Below are positions 32,576 to 41,545 of a stretch of 64,000 nt of DNA, one piece after another. The stretch comes from Anolis sagrei (taxonomy: Eukaryota; Chordata; Lepidosauria; Squamata; Anolidae): the NCBI RefSeq assembly GCF_037176765.1, contig NC_090028.1, positions 22,929,509-22,993,508 of the forward strand, in the 5' to 3' direction. Under the pieces are notes generated by a model. That model was given only the letters and a program-made list of their open reading frames with translations, searched no databases and was not told the origin of the DNA. Position 1 is the stretch's first letter. Each line of letters begins with the position of its first letter. The position numbers were made by a program, and so were the translations under genes.

Positions 32576-32615
32576 AAGTTCCTTTTGCACTGCCATTGAA
32601 GGTTTACCATTTTTT

Positions 32616-33376
32616 TACCATATATTCCGGCATATAAGACGACTGGGTGTATAAGACGACCCCCAATTTTTCCAGTTAAAATATAAAGTTTGGGATATAC
32701 TCACTGTATAAGGCTACCCCTCTTCCAATGCACACCAAATAAAAATTTTAAAAGCATCAGATTTGAGTTCAATATGGTAATTTTCCTATTACTGTACCTC
32801 CTTCTCTGCCTCTCTGATCTCACACATGCGCAACTGCACCACTTCACTGCAGTCTTCAGGAGCAGGATCTGAGAGGCAGAGGAGGAGGTATGGTAACAGG
32901 ATACAAGGGCAGGCCAGACAGGTAAAAGAGGTGTGTTTTTCTGGGCCCAGAGCCACTCTATCTCTTTTTTCCATACCCCGGGCGCTCCGGAAGCCTGCAG
33001 CTTGCTCCAGCCTTCACTTACACCTTCCCGGTGAGGCGCCCCTTCACCTCACCATCGGGACCACATTAAGTCCACGAATCCTGATGAATGGTTTTTCTTC
33101 TACCATGCTTGTACAGCGTCGTCCTTAATGCTTTCATACAGTCGCTGCATACGGCAGGGACACAGCCATTGCCATTTTTGAGCTTCCCCCACCATATGCA
33201 GCAACCACAGATTCTCCAATCCGATTGGAAGTTTCAGCACCTGCTCTATAAGACGACTCCCGTGTATAAGATGACTCCCGCATATAAGACTACTCCAGCG
33301 TATAAGACAACCCCTGACTTTTGAGAAGATTTTCTTGGGTTAAAAAGTAGTCTTATACACCAGAATATACAGTACT
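32616..33376. mobile_element. MITE with repeated ATAAGACGAC-type ends
   Basis: The left end CCATATATTCCGGCATATAA and right end CAGAATATACAGTA are inverted relatives, each followed inward by repeats of GTATAAGACGAC. The interior is GC-balanced and has no transposase. A TA or 8-bp duplication could not be decided, so the superfamily is left open. Confidence 0.6.
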
Positions 33377-33435
33377 TTGGGAGGTTAGACATAAAGTTCT
33401 ATTATATATTCTCAAAGTATTCTAATGCCTACTAG

Positions 33436-33500
33436 GACTCTCTCTATCTATCTATCTATCTATCTAACTAACTAACTAACTTTCTATCCATCTATCAGCA
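33436..33500. repeat. TATC and TAAC microsatellite
   Basis: Consecutive TATC and TAAC tetranucleotide runs. Confidence 0.9.
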
Positions 33501-33540
33501 TCAGTTTTGGAAGAATAATGGAGGGCTAGACAAATACAAA

Positions 33541-33546
33541 CTTTTA
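33541..33546 (-). other. HSBP1: Possible HSBP1 polyadenylation signal
   Basis: ATTAAA on the minus strand about 435 bases after the HSBP1 stop, followed by T/G-rich sequence. No canonical AATAAA was seen nearer the stop. Tentative. Confidence 0.3.
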
Positions 33547-33591
33547 ATGTTGAGCCACATAGAAGTATTTATGGCAAACAAAGCAATAAAG

Positions 33592-33690
33592 GTTCCAGTA
33601 GCCACTGATGCAGGCAAAACATCAGGAGAAAATGCTGCTAGCACACGTTTGCCATACAGCCCAGAAATCACATAACATCCCAAAGCAGTA
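33592..33690 (+). mobile_element. Penelope-like terminal repeat fragment
   Basis: ACTGATGCAGGCAAAACATC followed by GGAGAAAATGCT and GCCATACAGCCCAGA is a diverged match to the terminal repeat at 38945-39025. Confidence 0.65.
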
Positions 33691-33799
33691 AAGTTTTGTA
33701 CAGGAAAAAGAGCAGGATTTACCCTGCCTGGTCCAACTGATTGTATTATTCCTTACTGAGCATTCACAATAGAGGAAAAAGGAAAGGGAAACAAATGCA

Positions 33800-33915
33800 G
33801 CATCTCTCCCCCCCCCCCCCCCCCCGCCTCAACTATAGATCCATGAGACTCATCCCCCACAGTGGATGTGCAATGCAACCCCCCCCCCCCCCACCATGCC
33901 ATGAGACCTCCCCCC
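33800..33915 (-). other. HSBP1: Poly-G tracts in the probable HSBP1 3' UTR
   Basis: On the transcribed strand, G runs of about 13 to 21 bases lie 70-180 bases after the HSBP1 stop (plus-strand C runs near 33808-33826 and 33879-33892, with a shorter one near 33911). They could form G-quadruplexes in the mRNA if the UTR extends this far. Confidence 0.55.
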
Positions 33916-33979
33916 GCCTCAAGGGGTAGCCCCAGCTCACAACTCACAGTCCTGCCCCTTCGGGCCGGCGGACACTGCC

Positions 33980-34113
33980 TCATTTAACATCCTCACTTGA
34001 ATTCTTGGCCGGAGCCGCCTTGTTCTCCCCTTCCAGTTCCTCCACTCCGGCCTGGGTCATGAGATCGGCAATGTTTTTCTCCAGGTCGTCAATGCGGCAG
34101 CTCATGTCGTCAA
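33980..34113 (-). CDS. HSBP1: HSBP1 exon 3 and stop
   Basis: Starts TT GAC GAC ATG, completing the split isoleucine codon, and reads [20 protein letters not shown] to a TGA at 33982-33980. Human HSBP1 has one more intron near the C-terminus (from memory); here the frame simply reads through to the stop, so a small extra 3' exon cannot be excluded. Confidence 0.9.
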
Positions 34114-37100
34114 GTGGCTCAGAGTTAAAGGTATTAACAGAACAACAGAATCATAGAATAATAGAAGTTGGAAGTGACCACGTGGGCCACCTAGTACAAT
34201 CCCAATCTGCTATGGAGGAAAAGCACAATCAAAGCACCTCTGACAGATAGCCATTCATCCTCTGTTTAAAAGCTTCCAAGGAAGGAGCTTCCATGGGACT
34301 CTGAGGCAGAGAGTTCCACTGCTGAACTTCTTATAGAATCATAGAGTTGGAAGAGACCTCATGGGCCATCCAGTCCAACCCCGTGCCAAGAAGCAGGAAT
34401 ACTGCATTCAAATCACCCCTGACAGATGGCCATCTAGCCTCTGTTTAAAAACCTCCAAAGAAGGAGCCTCCACCACACTCCGGGGCAGAGAGTTCCACTG
34501 CTGAACGGCTCTCACAGTCAGGAAGTTCTCCTCATGTTCAGATGGAATCTCCTTTCTTGTAGTTTGAAGCCCCTTTTCCACATCCTAGTCTCCAGGGAAG
34601 CAGAAAACAAGCTTGCTCCCTTCTCCCTGTGACTTCCTCTCACATATTTATACATGGCTATCTTATCTCCTCTCAGCCTTCTCTTCTTCAGGCTAAACAT
34701 GCCCAGCTCCTTAAGCCGTTTCTCATAGGGCTTGTTCTCCAGACCCTTGATTATTTTAGTCGCCCACCTCTGGACACATTCCAGCTTGTCAACATAGTCA
34801 GGAAGTCCTTCCTAAAGTTCAATTGATTCTCCTTTCTTTTCCTGTCATTTGTCATTTGAACCCATGGCTCAATTGAGTCCTAGTCTCCAGGGAAGCAGAA
34901 AACAAGTCTCTCCCTCTTCCTTCTGACACCTTTTCACATATTCATACATGGCTCTCGTGTCTCCTCTCAACCGTCCCTCCTGAGGCTAAATAGATCCAGC
35001 TATTCATAGGAATTATTCATGGTCTCCAGACCTTTGAGCCTTTCAGTCTCCCTCTTCCTCTGGACACTTTCTTCCAGATTAAGAGTCTCTTTTGAACTGT
35101 GAGGCCCAGAATTGGACATAGTGTGTTTCCAGGTGAAGAGGCCTGACCAAAGCAGAATAGAGAGGCACCATGCCTTCCCTCAATCTGGACACTAGACTCC
35201 TTTGAATGCAGCCCAGAATCCCACCGGCTTTATGAGCTGCTGCATCACACTCTCGGCTCATGTTCAACTAATCCTGTCCTCTGGAATATTAGCTCTCCTT
35301 CCCAATTTGGTCCCAAAATTGATAAGAACATGACCTCTAAAGCTTCAGCCAAGTCATTAATAAAGATGTTGAACAGAACTGGGCCCAGGACTGAACTTTG
35401 CGGTGCTCCCTGGTCTCTTCTTTCCAGGATGAAGAAGAGGAACCATTAGGGAGAAGAACCCTTTTGGTTCCATCGCTCAAACAATTCCAGATCCACCTAA
35501 TAGTAGCCTTGTCTTGCCCCCATGCAATTCCATAGGCTTCACCCTCTCAAATTCTGACCCTACTCATTTTCCTTATAGATGTGGCTGAGACACAGCAACC
35601 AACTTCCCAGTTATGGATAATAATACTAACTCTTCTGGGTTGCTGCATGCGTGAGCTTCCGAAGCACTGCGTATGTTTAAAAACCATAACAATCTAAATT
35701 GGATTTTGGAAATTACATGGCTTTTCAGACCATCTGCATCTCCCAGCATTCTGCATTATGTTCCTTAGGATTGCTTACTACACAGCTGGATGAGAGCGAC
35801 TCAAACCCATTCCCAACATAACAACAAATGAAGCTCTTTCCCAGCCGCTTTTGAGAACATAGGGCCGATATGACAAACATGGGCTCTCCAGGTGTTTTGG
35901 ACTTCAACTCCCACAATTCCTAACAGCCTCAGGCCCTTTCCTTTTCCCCCTCAGCTGCTAGAGCCTGAGGCTGCTAGGAATTGTGGGAGTTGAAGTCCAA
36001 AACACTTAGAGGGCCAAACTTTGCCCATGCCCGAGTTAGAGGGAAGAAGGTCTTTCCCATGTAGGAAAGGAAGCGCATGGACTGTCGTTTCAAAGGATAT
36101 TGCGGCCAATGATCTGGTCCGACATGGTCTGGAATTTGTCCTGCATTTGTTGCAGCAGCGTCTGCACCTGATGGTAAACAAACAAACAAACACACACACA
36201 AGCAAAAGTTTTATTTTGCACGAGAATGGCTTCAGTCCACTAGGATCCAACTTAGCTTACTCTGTTATGCATATTTTACCTATGAGGGTGCGGGAAAACT
36301 GCTAAGATTCAACAACAAAAGCCATTTTGGGTTGAAGACCAACCATGAGCTCATTACCTGCAGGAATTAACTTATGCATTCCTCAGTTTCACCATCATAA
36401 AATTAATGGTACCCACACGAATATATGTATCTATCTTTATATTCAAAGTCAGTTTTCGTATGTCTATTTTCCAAATTGAGCCCAACTTTCAGACAGCACT
36501 GTAACTATCACCAACAATGGATATGAACCAAGCTTGGGACGCTGAACCCTATGACCCACTTTACGTCCTGGTCGGGTTTGGGGGAAGGTGGACTACGGAA
36601 AGTAGGATTTGTAGTCCTGCAACTCTCTTACAAGACCACTGCGACTGTCACAAATGATGGACATGGACCAAACTTGTTGCACAGACCCCCCATGACCCAT
36701 CTCACATCCTGATGAGGTTTGGGAAAAGCCAGACCATGGATGATGGGATTTGCAATATCTTCACCCACTTTCAGAGACTTCTGTGACCAATGATGGGCCT
36801 GGACCAAACTTGGGAAACAGACACCGCATGGCCCACTTTAGGTTTGGGGAGGGTGGACTATGGATAATAGGATTTGTAGTCTCTTACAAGACCACTGCGA
36901 CTGCCACAAATGATGGACCTGGACCAAACTTGGTACCCAGACCCCCCATATGTTCTGGTGAAGTTTGGGGGAACACAGAGAGATATATCCATTTATTGTC
37001 GAAGGCTTTCATGGCCGGAATCACTGGGTTGTTGTAGGTTTTTCCGGGCTATATGGCCATGTTCTAGAGGCATTTTCTCCTGACGTTTCGCCTGCATCTA

Positions 37101-39326
37101 TGGCAAGCATCCTCAGAGGTAGTGAGGTCTGTTGGAACTAGGAATATGGGTTTATATATCTGTGGAATGACCAGGGTGAGACAAAGGACTCTTGCCTGCT
37201 GGAGCTAGGTGTGAATGTTTCAACTGATCACCTTGATTAGCATTTGATTACCTGGCAGTGCCTGGAGCAAACTTTTGTTGAGAGGTGATTAGATGTCAAG
37301 GGAACCACTGACCGCATAGGGATGCTGATCAGCAAACACAACATACAAACTATCTACAGACCCACCAAGAAAATCCAACAAATGCTCCATTCAGCAAAGG
37401 ACAAGAGGGATCTTCTCACTTCTGCAGGAGTCTACCGTATACCATGGCCATCTGTCAGGGGTGATTTGAATGCAATATTCCTGCTTCTTGGCAGGGGGTT
37501 GGACTGGATGACCCATGAGGTCTCTTCCAACTCTTTGATTCTATGATTCTATGCAGCTGTGGACAAGTCTACATAGGGACCACCAAACGCAGCAGAATTG
37601 CCCAAACACGAATCAAGGAACATGAAAGGCACTACAGACTACTTCAACCAGAGAAGTCAGCCATAGCAGAACACCTGATGAACCAACCTGGACACAGCAT
37701 ATTATTTGAGAACACAGAAGTGCTGGACCACTCTCACAACCAACATGTCAGACTACACAGAGAAGCCATTGAAATCCACAAGCATGTGGACAATTTCAAC
37801 AGAAAGGAGGAGACCATGAAAATGAACAAAATCTGGCTACCAGTATTAAAAAACTCTAAAATTACAACAGCAAAACAACAGAGAGGAAACAAACAAGGAC
37901 ATCTAATCACCTCTCAACAAAAGTTTGCCCCAGGCACTGCCAGGCAATCAAATGCTAATCTGGGTGATCAGTTGAAACATTCACACCTAGCTCCAGCAGA
38001 CAAGAGTCCTTTGTCCCACCAGGTCATTCCACAGATATATAAACCCATTTTCCTAGTTCCAACAGACCTTACTACCTCTGAGGATTTATTTATTTGTCGT
38101 GTCAGGGCAACCAGTCAATTATATTACATTTCTAACAGAACAAAGCAAACAAGCAGACAAAATACAGAATTTGTGAGTTTGGTAGTTGATTAAATGTCCT
38201 TTGGCCACTTGGAGTGCTTCTGGTGTTGCCGCAAGGAGGTCCTCCATTGTGCATGTGGCAGGGCTCAGGGTGCATTGCAGCAGGTGGTCAGTGGTTTGCT
38301 CCTCTCCACACTCACATGCCGAGGATTCCACTTTGTAGCCCCGTTTCTGAAGGTTGGCTCTGCATCTCGTGGTGCCAGAGCGCAGTCTGTTCAGCACCTT
38401 CCAAGTTGCCCAGTCTTCTGTGTGCCCAGGGGGGAGTCTCTCATTTGGTATCAGCCATTGGTTGAGGTTCCGGGTTTGAGCCTGCCACTTTTGGACTCTT
38501 GCTTGCTGAGGTGTTCCAGCGAGTGTCTCTGTAGATCTTAGAAAACTATTTCTAGATTGAAGTCGTTGACGTGCTGGCTGATACCCAAACTGGGGATGAG
38601 GTAGAGATGTCTCTTCCTTGGTCCTTTCACTATTGGCTGCTACTTCCTGGCGGATGTCAGGTGGTGCAATACCGGCTAAACAGTGTAATTTCTCCAGTGT
38701 TGTAGGCTACCAGTATTAAAAAACTCAAAATCAGAAAAAAAACTACAGAGAGTAAACAATCAGGCACATCAAATCACCTCTCAACAAAAGATTCCCCCAG
38801 GCACTGCCAGGCAATCAAATGCTAATCAAGGTGGTCAGTTGAAACATTCGCACCTAGCTCCAGCAGGCAAGAGTCCTTTGTCCCACCCTGGTCTTTCCAC
38901 AGATATATAAATCCTTTTTCCTAGTTCCAACAGACCTCACTACCTCTGAGGATGCTTGCCATAGATGCAGGCGAAACGTCAGGAGAGAATGCCTCTAGAA
39001 CATGGCCATATAGCCCAAAAAAACCTACAACAACCCAGATATATCCATAGATGGATAGATAGATAGATAGATAGATAGATAGAGATAGATAGATAGATAG
39101 GGATCCCAAGAGGCCTACATACTCCCAGACGACCAGAGGCCTCCGTTCCTGCCTGTGTCTCCATAGCAACCAGGTCTCCGTGGCGACCGGGTGGCCCCGC
39201 CCCCACCCTCCCTCCCTCCCACCCATTCGGCCTGCCCGTCCCGTCCCCATGGCAACCCCGAGACCCCCTCCCCCTTCTCACCACAGCGGTGAGTTCCTGC
39301 ACGGTCTTGGAGTCTGCCTCCGCCAT
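33980..39326 (-). CDS. HSBP1: HSBP1, heat shock factor binding protein 1 (three coding exons)
   Basis: Exons 39326-39282, 36167-36101 and 34113-33980 join in frame to 81 residues (human HSBP1 is 76). It starts [15 protein letters not shown] (human MAETDPKTVQDLTSV), continues [20 protein letters not shown], then [20 protein letters not shown] and [11 protein letters not shown], and ends in a lineage-variable tail SSEDVK. The whole middle is a heptad-repeat coiled coil. HSBP1 forms a small helical oligomer and binds the trimerisation region of HSF1, dampening the heat-shock response; it is nuclear and cytosolic. Intron 1 has GT-AG ends; intron 2 is U12-type AT-AC. The start has a strong context (GTGCCATGG) in a CpG island. 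Identity near the N-terminus fits HSBP1 rather than HSBP1L1. Confidence 0.95.
34147..35560 (-). mobile_element. Cluster of three CR1 LINE pieces
   Basis: Reverse CR1 3' ends start near 34147 (old, diverged), near 34335 (younger, including [20 protein letters not shown] coding) and near 34795 (old, extending to ORF2 sequence near 35560). Repeated starts show separate insertions or duplications rather than one copy. Confidence 0.88.
35868..36031. mobile_element. hAT foldback MITE
   Basis: Two arms (CCAGGTGTTTTGGACTTCAA and TGAAGTCCAAAACACTTAGA) with a GCCCATGCCCG right end. The left end is worn and no target duplication is evident. Confidence 0.8.
36101..36167 (-). CDS. HSBP1: HSBP1 exon 2
   Basis: Preceded by a TTTACCATCAG acceptor. 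It encodes 22 residues of the coiled coil plus the first base of an isoleucine codon (CGC A). It ends at ATATCCTTT, which is not a GT donor but a perfect U12-type AT-AC 5' splice site. Confidence 0.95.
36178..36202. repeat. AAAC and CA simple repeat in HSBP1 intron 1
   Basis: CAAACAAACAAACACACACA beside the exon 2 acceptor forms a T/G-rich stretch on the coding strand. A similar stretch precedes the duplicate exon at 17787. Confidence 0.85.
36475..36975 (+). repeat. Diverged repeats related to the 288-bp module
   Basis: At least three units carry GACCAAACTTG-type, CAGACCCCCCATGACCCA and GATTTGTAGTC landmarks at about 130-150 bp intervals. They resemble the module in the Helitrons at 41801 onward (CCAACAATGG, ACCAAACTTGG, CCCATGACC). 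Confidence 0.6.
36995..37302 (-). mobile_element. Penelope-like element, left terminal repeat (inverted)
   Basis: This repeat is the inverse of the terminal repeat at 37897-38085 and 38760-39038. It begins ATTGTCGAAGGCTTTCATGG and includes a hammerhead-like core near 37090-37130 on the minus strand. Inverted terminal repeat arrangements are known for Penelope-like elements. Confidence 0.85.
37441..37552 (+). mobile_element. CR1 3' end inside the Penelope-like element
   Basis: ATGGCCATCTGTCAGGGGTG to the GATTCTATGATTCTATG tail. It is the very 3' end of CR1 with its typical octamer-like tail. Confidence 0.93.
38086..38704 (-). mobile_element. LINE copy (SINE2 partner family) inside the Penelope-like element
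   Basis: Reverse copy of the 1851-2757 family: tail TTATTTATTTGTCGTGTCAG at 38086, the [15 protein letters not shown]-coding part near 38300, and 5' truncation at 38704. It is flanked by about 250-bp direct copies of Penelope sequence (37835-38085 and 38705-38953). Confidence 0.88.
38946..38980 (+). ncRNA. Hammerhead-ribozyme-like motif in Penelope terminal repeat
   Basis: CTGAGGA, then a 6-bp helix (GCTTGC with GCAGGC) closed by a 7-base loop, then GAAACGTC. This matches the CUGANGA...GAAA core known for hammerheads in Penelope-like elements, apart from one extra U before the helix. Cleavage activity is not shown. Confidence 0.5.
39041..39105. repeat. ATAG microsatellite
   Basis: Two ATAG runs lie between the Penelope-like element and the CpG island, in HSBP1 intron 1. 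Confidence 0.92.
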
Positions 39327-39452
39327 GGCACTGTCCTCTCTCGCTTCCGGCCTCTGCCCCGCAGTCCCCGCCTCGCTCTCGGGAGATCTCGCGAGATCCG
39401 GGAAAGGGGGAGGGAGGGGGGAGGGAGGAAGAGAGCGGTGGTGCATTCTGGG
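39110..39452 (-). promoter_or_regulatory. HSBP1: HSBP1 CpG-island promoter and 5' intron
   Basis: GC-rich, CpG-rich DNA surrounding exon 1. Upstream of the ATG on the minus strand lie CCGGAAGC (ETS-like), a perfect TCTCGCGAGA palindrome at 39387-39396 (61 bases from the ATG), and CTTCCCAGAATGCACC near 39440-39455. TCTCGCGAGA is an established motif of TATA-less CpG-island promoters. Inside intron 1 are GC boxes and X-box-like CCATAGCAACC / CCATGGCAACC motifs. The transcription start was not located. Confidence 0.85.
39282..39326 (-). CDS. HSBP1: HSBP1 exon 1 (coding part)
   Basis: Fifteen codons, ATG to GTG, followed directly by the donor GTGAGAAGG. This is phase 0, as in human HSBP1, where exon 2 starts with the next valine. 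The same strand is open upstream only as GC-rich leader. Confidence 0.95.
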
Positions 39453-40048
39453 AAGTTAAACATGAGCCAACAATGTGATGTGGTGGCAAAAAAAGCCAAT
39501 GGGATTTTGGCTTGCATCAAGAGGAGCCTAGTGTCTAGATCCAGGGAAGTCATGCTACCCATGCTCTATTCTGCTTTGGTTAGACCACACCTGGAATATT
39601 GTGTCCAATTCTGGGCACCACAATTCTAGAGAGATATTGACAAGCTGGAATGTGTCCAGAGGAGGGTGACTAAAATGATCAAGGGTCTAGAGAACAAGCC
39701 CTATGAGGAGCGGCTTAAGGAGCTGGGCATATTTAGCCTGTAAAAGAGAAGGCCGAGAGGAGATATGATAGCCATGTATAAATATGTGAGAGGAAGCCAC
39801 AGGGAGGAGGGAGCGAGATTCCATCTGAACATTAGGAAGAAGAACTTCCTGACTGAGAGAGCTGTTCAGCAGTGGAACTCTCTGCCCCGGAGTGTGGTGG
39901 AGGCTCCTTCTTTGGAAGCTTTTAAACAGAGGCTGGATGGCCATCTGTCAGGGGTGCTTTGAATGCAATATTCCTGCTTCTTGGCAGGGGGTTGGACTGG
40001 ATGGCCCATGAGGTCTCTTCCAACTCTTTGATTCTATGATTCTAAGCA
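39453..40048 (+). mobile_element. CR1 LINE abutting the HSBP1 promoter
   Basis: 5'-truncated copy from the AAACATGAGCCAACAATGTG (NMSQQCD) region to the GATTCTATGATTCTA tail. It includes [17 protein letters not shown] and [16 protein letters not shown]. An internal deletion removes part of the LFSASLETR segment. It sits directly upstream of the HSBP1 CpG island. Confidence 0.93.
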
Positions 40049-40120
40049 AGGCAAATCTACCTGCATCTGCAGAACCCAATGCATGCCTGTCTCTCTCTAT
40101 CCGTCACAACAAAAAAGGCC
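40049..40120. other. Short unassigned spacer
   Basis: Nothing recognised between the CR1 tail and the minisatellite. Confidence 0.5.
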
Positions 40121-41460
40121 GTTGCTAGGTGGAGTGGCCCTCTGAGATGTCACGGGAGTAGCTGTTCCTGGCTGAAGTTGCCCTCAGGGGTGTCACTAGG
40201 AAAATGACGTGTGAACGAGGAGAATAAGCAAGAGGAGCTGTTGCTAGATGAAGTGTCACCACCCGCGGTGTCTCTGGATTGCCTGTTGCTGGGTGGAGTG
40301 ACCCTCTAGGGTGTCACTGGGAAAGGAAGGTGGCGCCTGTGAGAAGAAGGGAAGGAAGGGATGGCTACTAGGTGCAGTGGCCCTCCGTAATGTCACTGGA
40401 TTGGCTGTTGTTAGGTGGAGTGGCCCGCTGAGTTTTCACGGGACTAGTTCTTCCTGGGTGAAGTGGCCCTCGGGGGTGTCACTAGGAAAGGGACGCGTGA
40501 ACGAGGAGAAAAGACAAGAGGAGCTGTTGCTTGGTGACGTGTCCCCCGCGGTGTCTCTGGATTGGCTGTTGCTGGATGGAGTGACCCTCTAGGGCAGCGT
40601 TTCTCAACCTGGGGGTCAGGACCTCTGGGGGGGTCGCGAGGGGGTGTCAGAGGAGTCGCCAAAGACCATCAGAAAGCACAGAATTTTCTGTTCTGTGTGG
40701 GAAGTTTGGCCCAATTCTCTCATTCAGAAGGCTCTTTGATTGTAGATGAACTATAAAGCCAAGCAACAACAACTCCCAAATGTCAAGGTCTATTTTTCCC
40801 CAAATGCCACCAGTGTTGACATTTGGGCATATTGAGTACTCGTGACAAGTTTGGTCCAGATTCATCACTGTTTGAGTCCACATTGCTCTCTGGACGTAGG
40901 TGAACTACAACTCCCAAACTCAAGGTCAATGCCCAACAAACCCTTCCAGTATTTTCTGTTGGCCGTGGGGAGTTCTGTATGCCAAGTTGGGTTCAACTCC
41001 ATCGTTAGTGGAGTTCAGAATGCTCTTTGAATGTGGGTTAACTATAAATCCCAGCAACTACAACTCCCAAATGACAAAATCAACACCCCCCACCCCCCAC
41101 ACACATCACCACAAACCCCATTAGTATTCAAATTTGGGAGTATCGGGTCCAGTGAATGAAAATCCATCCTGCATATCAGATATTTACATGGCGATTCATA
41201 ACAGTAGCAAAATTACAGTTATGAAGTAGCAGCAACAAAAATAATTTTATGGTTGAAGGGGTCACCACAGCGTTAGGAACTATATTAAGGGGTCGCAGAA
41301 TCAGGAAAGTTGAGAACCACTGCTCTAGGGTGTCACTGGGAAAGAAAGGTGGCGCCTGTGAGGACAAGGGAAGGAAGGGACGGTTACTAGGTGCAGTGGC
41401 CCTCCATGATGTCATCAGATTGGCTGTTGCTAGGTGAGGTGGCCCTCCACGATTTTGCTG
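40121..41460 (+). repeat. 286-bp tandem repeat (minisatellite), split by a hAT element
   Basis: GTTGCTAGGTGGAGTGGCCC recurs at 40121, 40407 and 41426. The spacing is 286 bp, and 283 bp for the second interval once the hAT insertion and its duplication (736 bp) are removed, giving just over two copies. Inside each unit, shorter TTGCTAGGTGGAGTGGCCCT...GTGTCACTGG variants recur, so the unit is itself built of smaller repeats. Confidence 0.88.
40595..41322. mobile_element. 728-bp hAT element with perfect target duplication
   Basis: Ends CAGCGTTTCTCAACCTGGGG and AAAGTTGAGAACCACTG, flanked by CTCTAGGG on both sides (40587-40594, 41323-41330). There is no transposase frame. The interior carries about one and a half copies, in reverse, of the 288-bp module found in the nearby Helitron. 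A fragment of the same family is at 46838-47050. Confidence 0.93.
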
Positions 41461-41545
41461 TACCCCCCTTTGTAAAATGGACCCTCTCTAGCTCCCCCTA
41501 GTGATCTCCGCTCGGATAATGGAGCAGTACCAAAAGGTGATGTGT

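Larger units (their letters stand above)
34114..36100 (-). other. HSBP1: U12-type AT-AC intron of HSBP1
   Basis: The donor ATATCCTTT matches the U12 consensus exactly. The acceptor is CCAC with AC as the last two bases (34115-34114). A branch-site-like CCTTTAAC ends at 34124, with its adenosine 11 bases from the splice junction, the usual U12 spacing. Only this pair of boundaries restores the HSBP1 frame. The intron holds several CR1 copies, one starting about 33 bases from the acceptor, and a hAT foldback ending about 70 bases from the donor. Confidence 0.93.
37303..39038 (+). mobile_element. Penelope-like element body with GIY-YIG endonuclease, interrupted
   Basis: The plus strand encodes the C-terminal GIY-YIG endonuclease: [20 protein letters not shown] then KEHERHYRL and [14 protein letters not shown]. 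The reverse transcriptase is reduced to a short upstream stretch ([20 protein letters not shown] region near 37320-37430). A CR1 tail (37441-37552) and a LINE (38086-38704) interrupt it. The right terminal repeat resumes at 38705-39038. It is broken and lies in HSBP1 intron 1. Confidence 0.85.
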
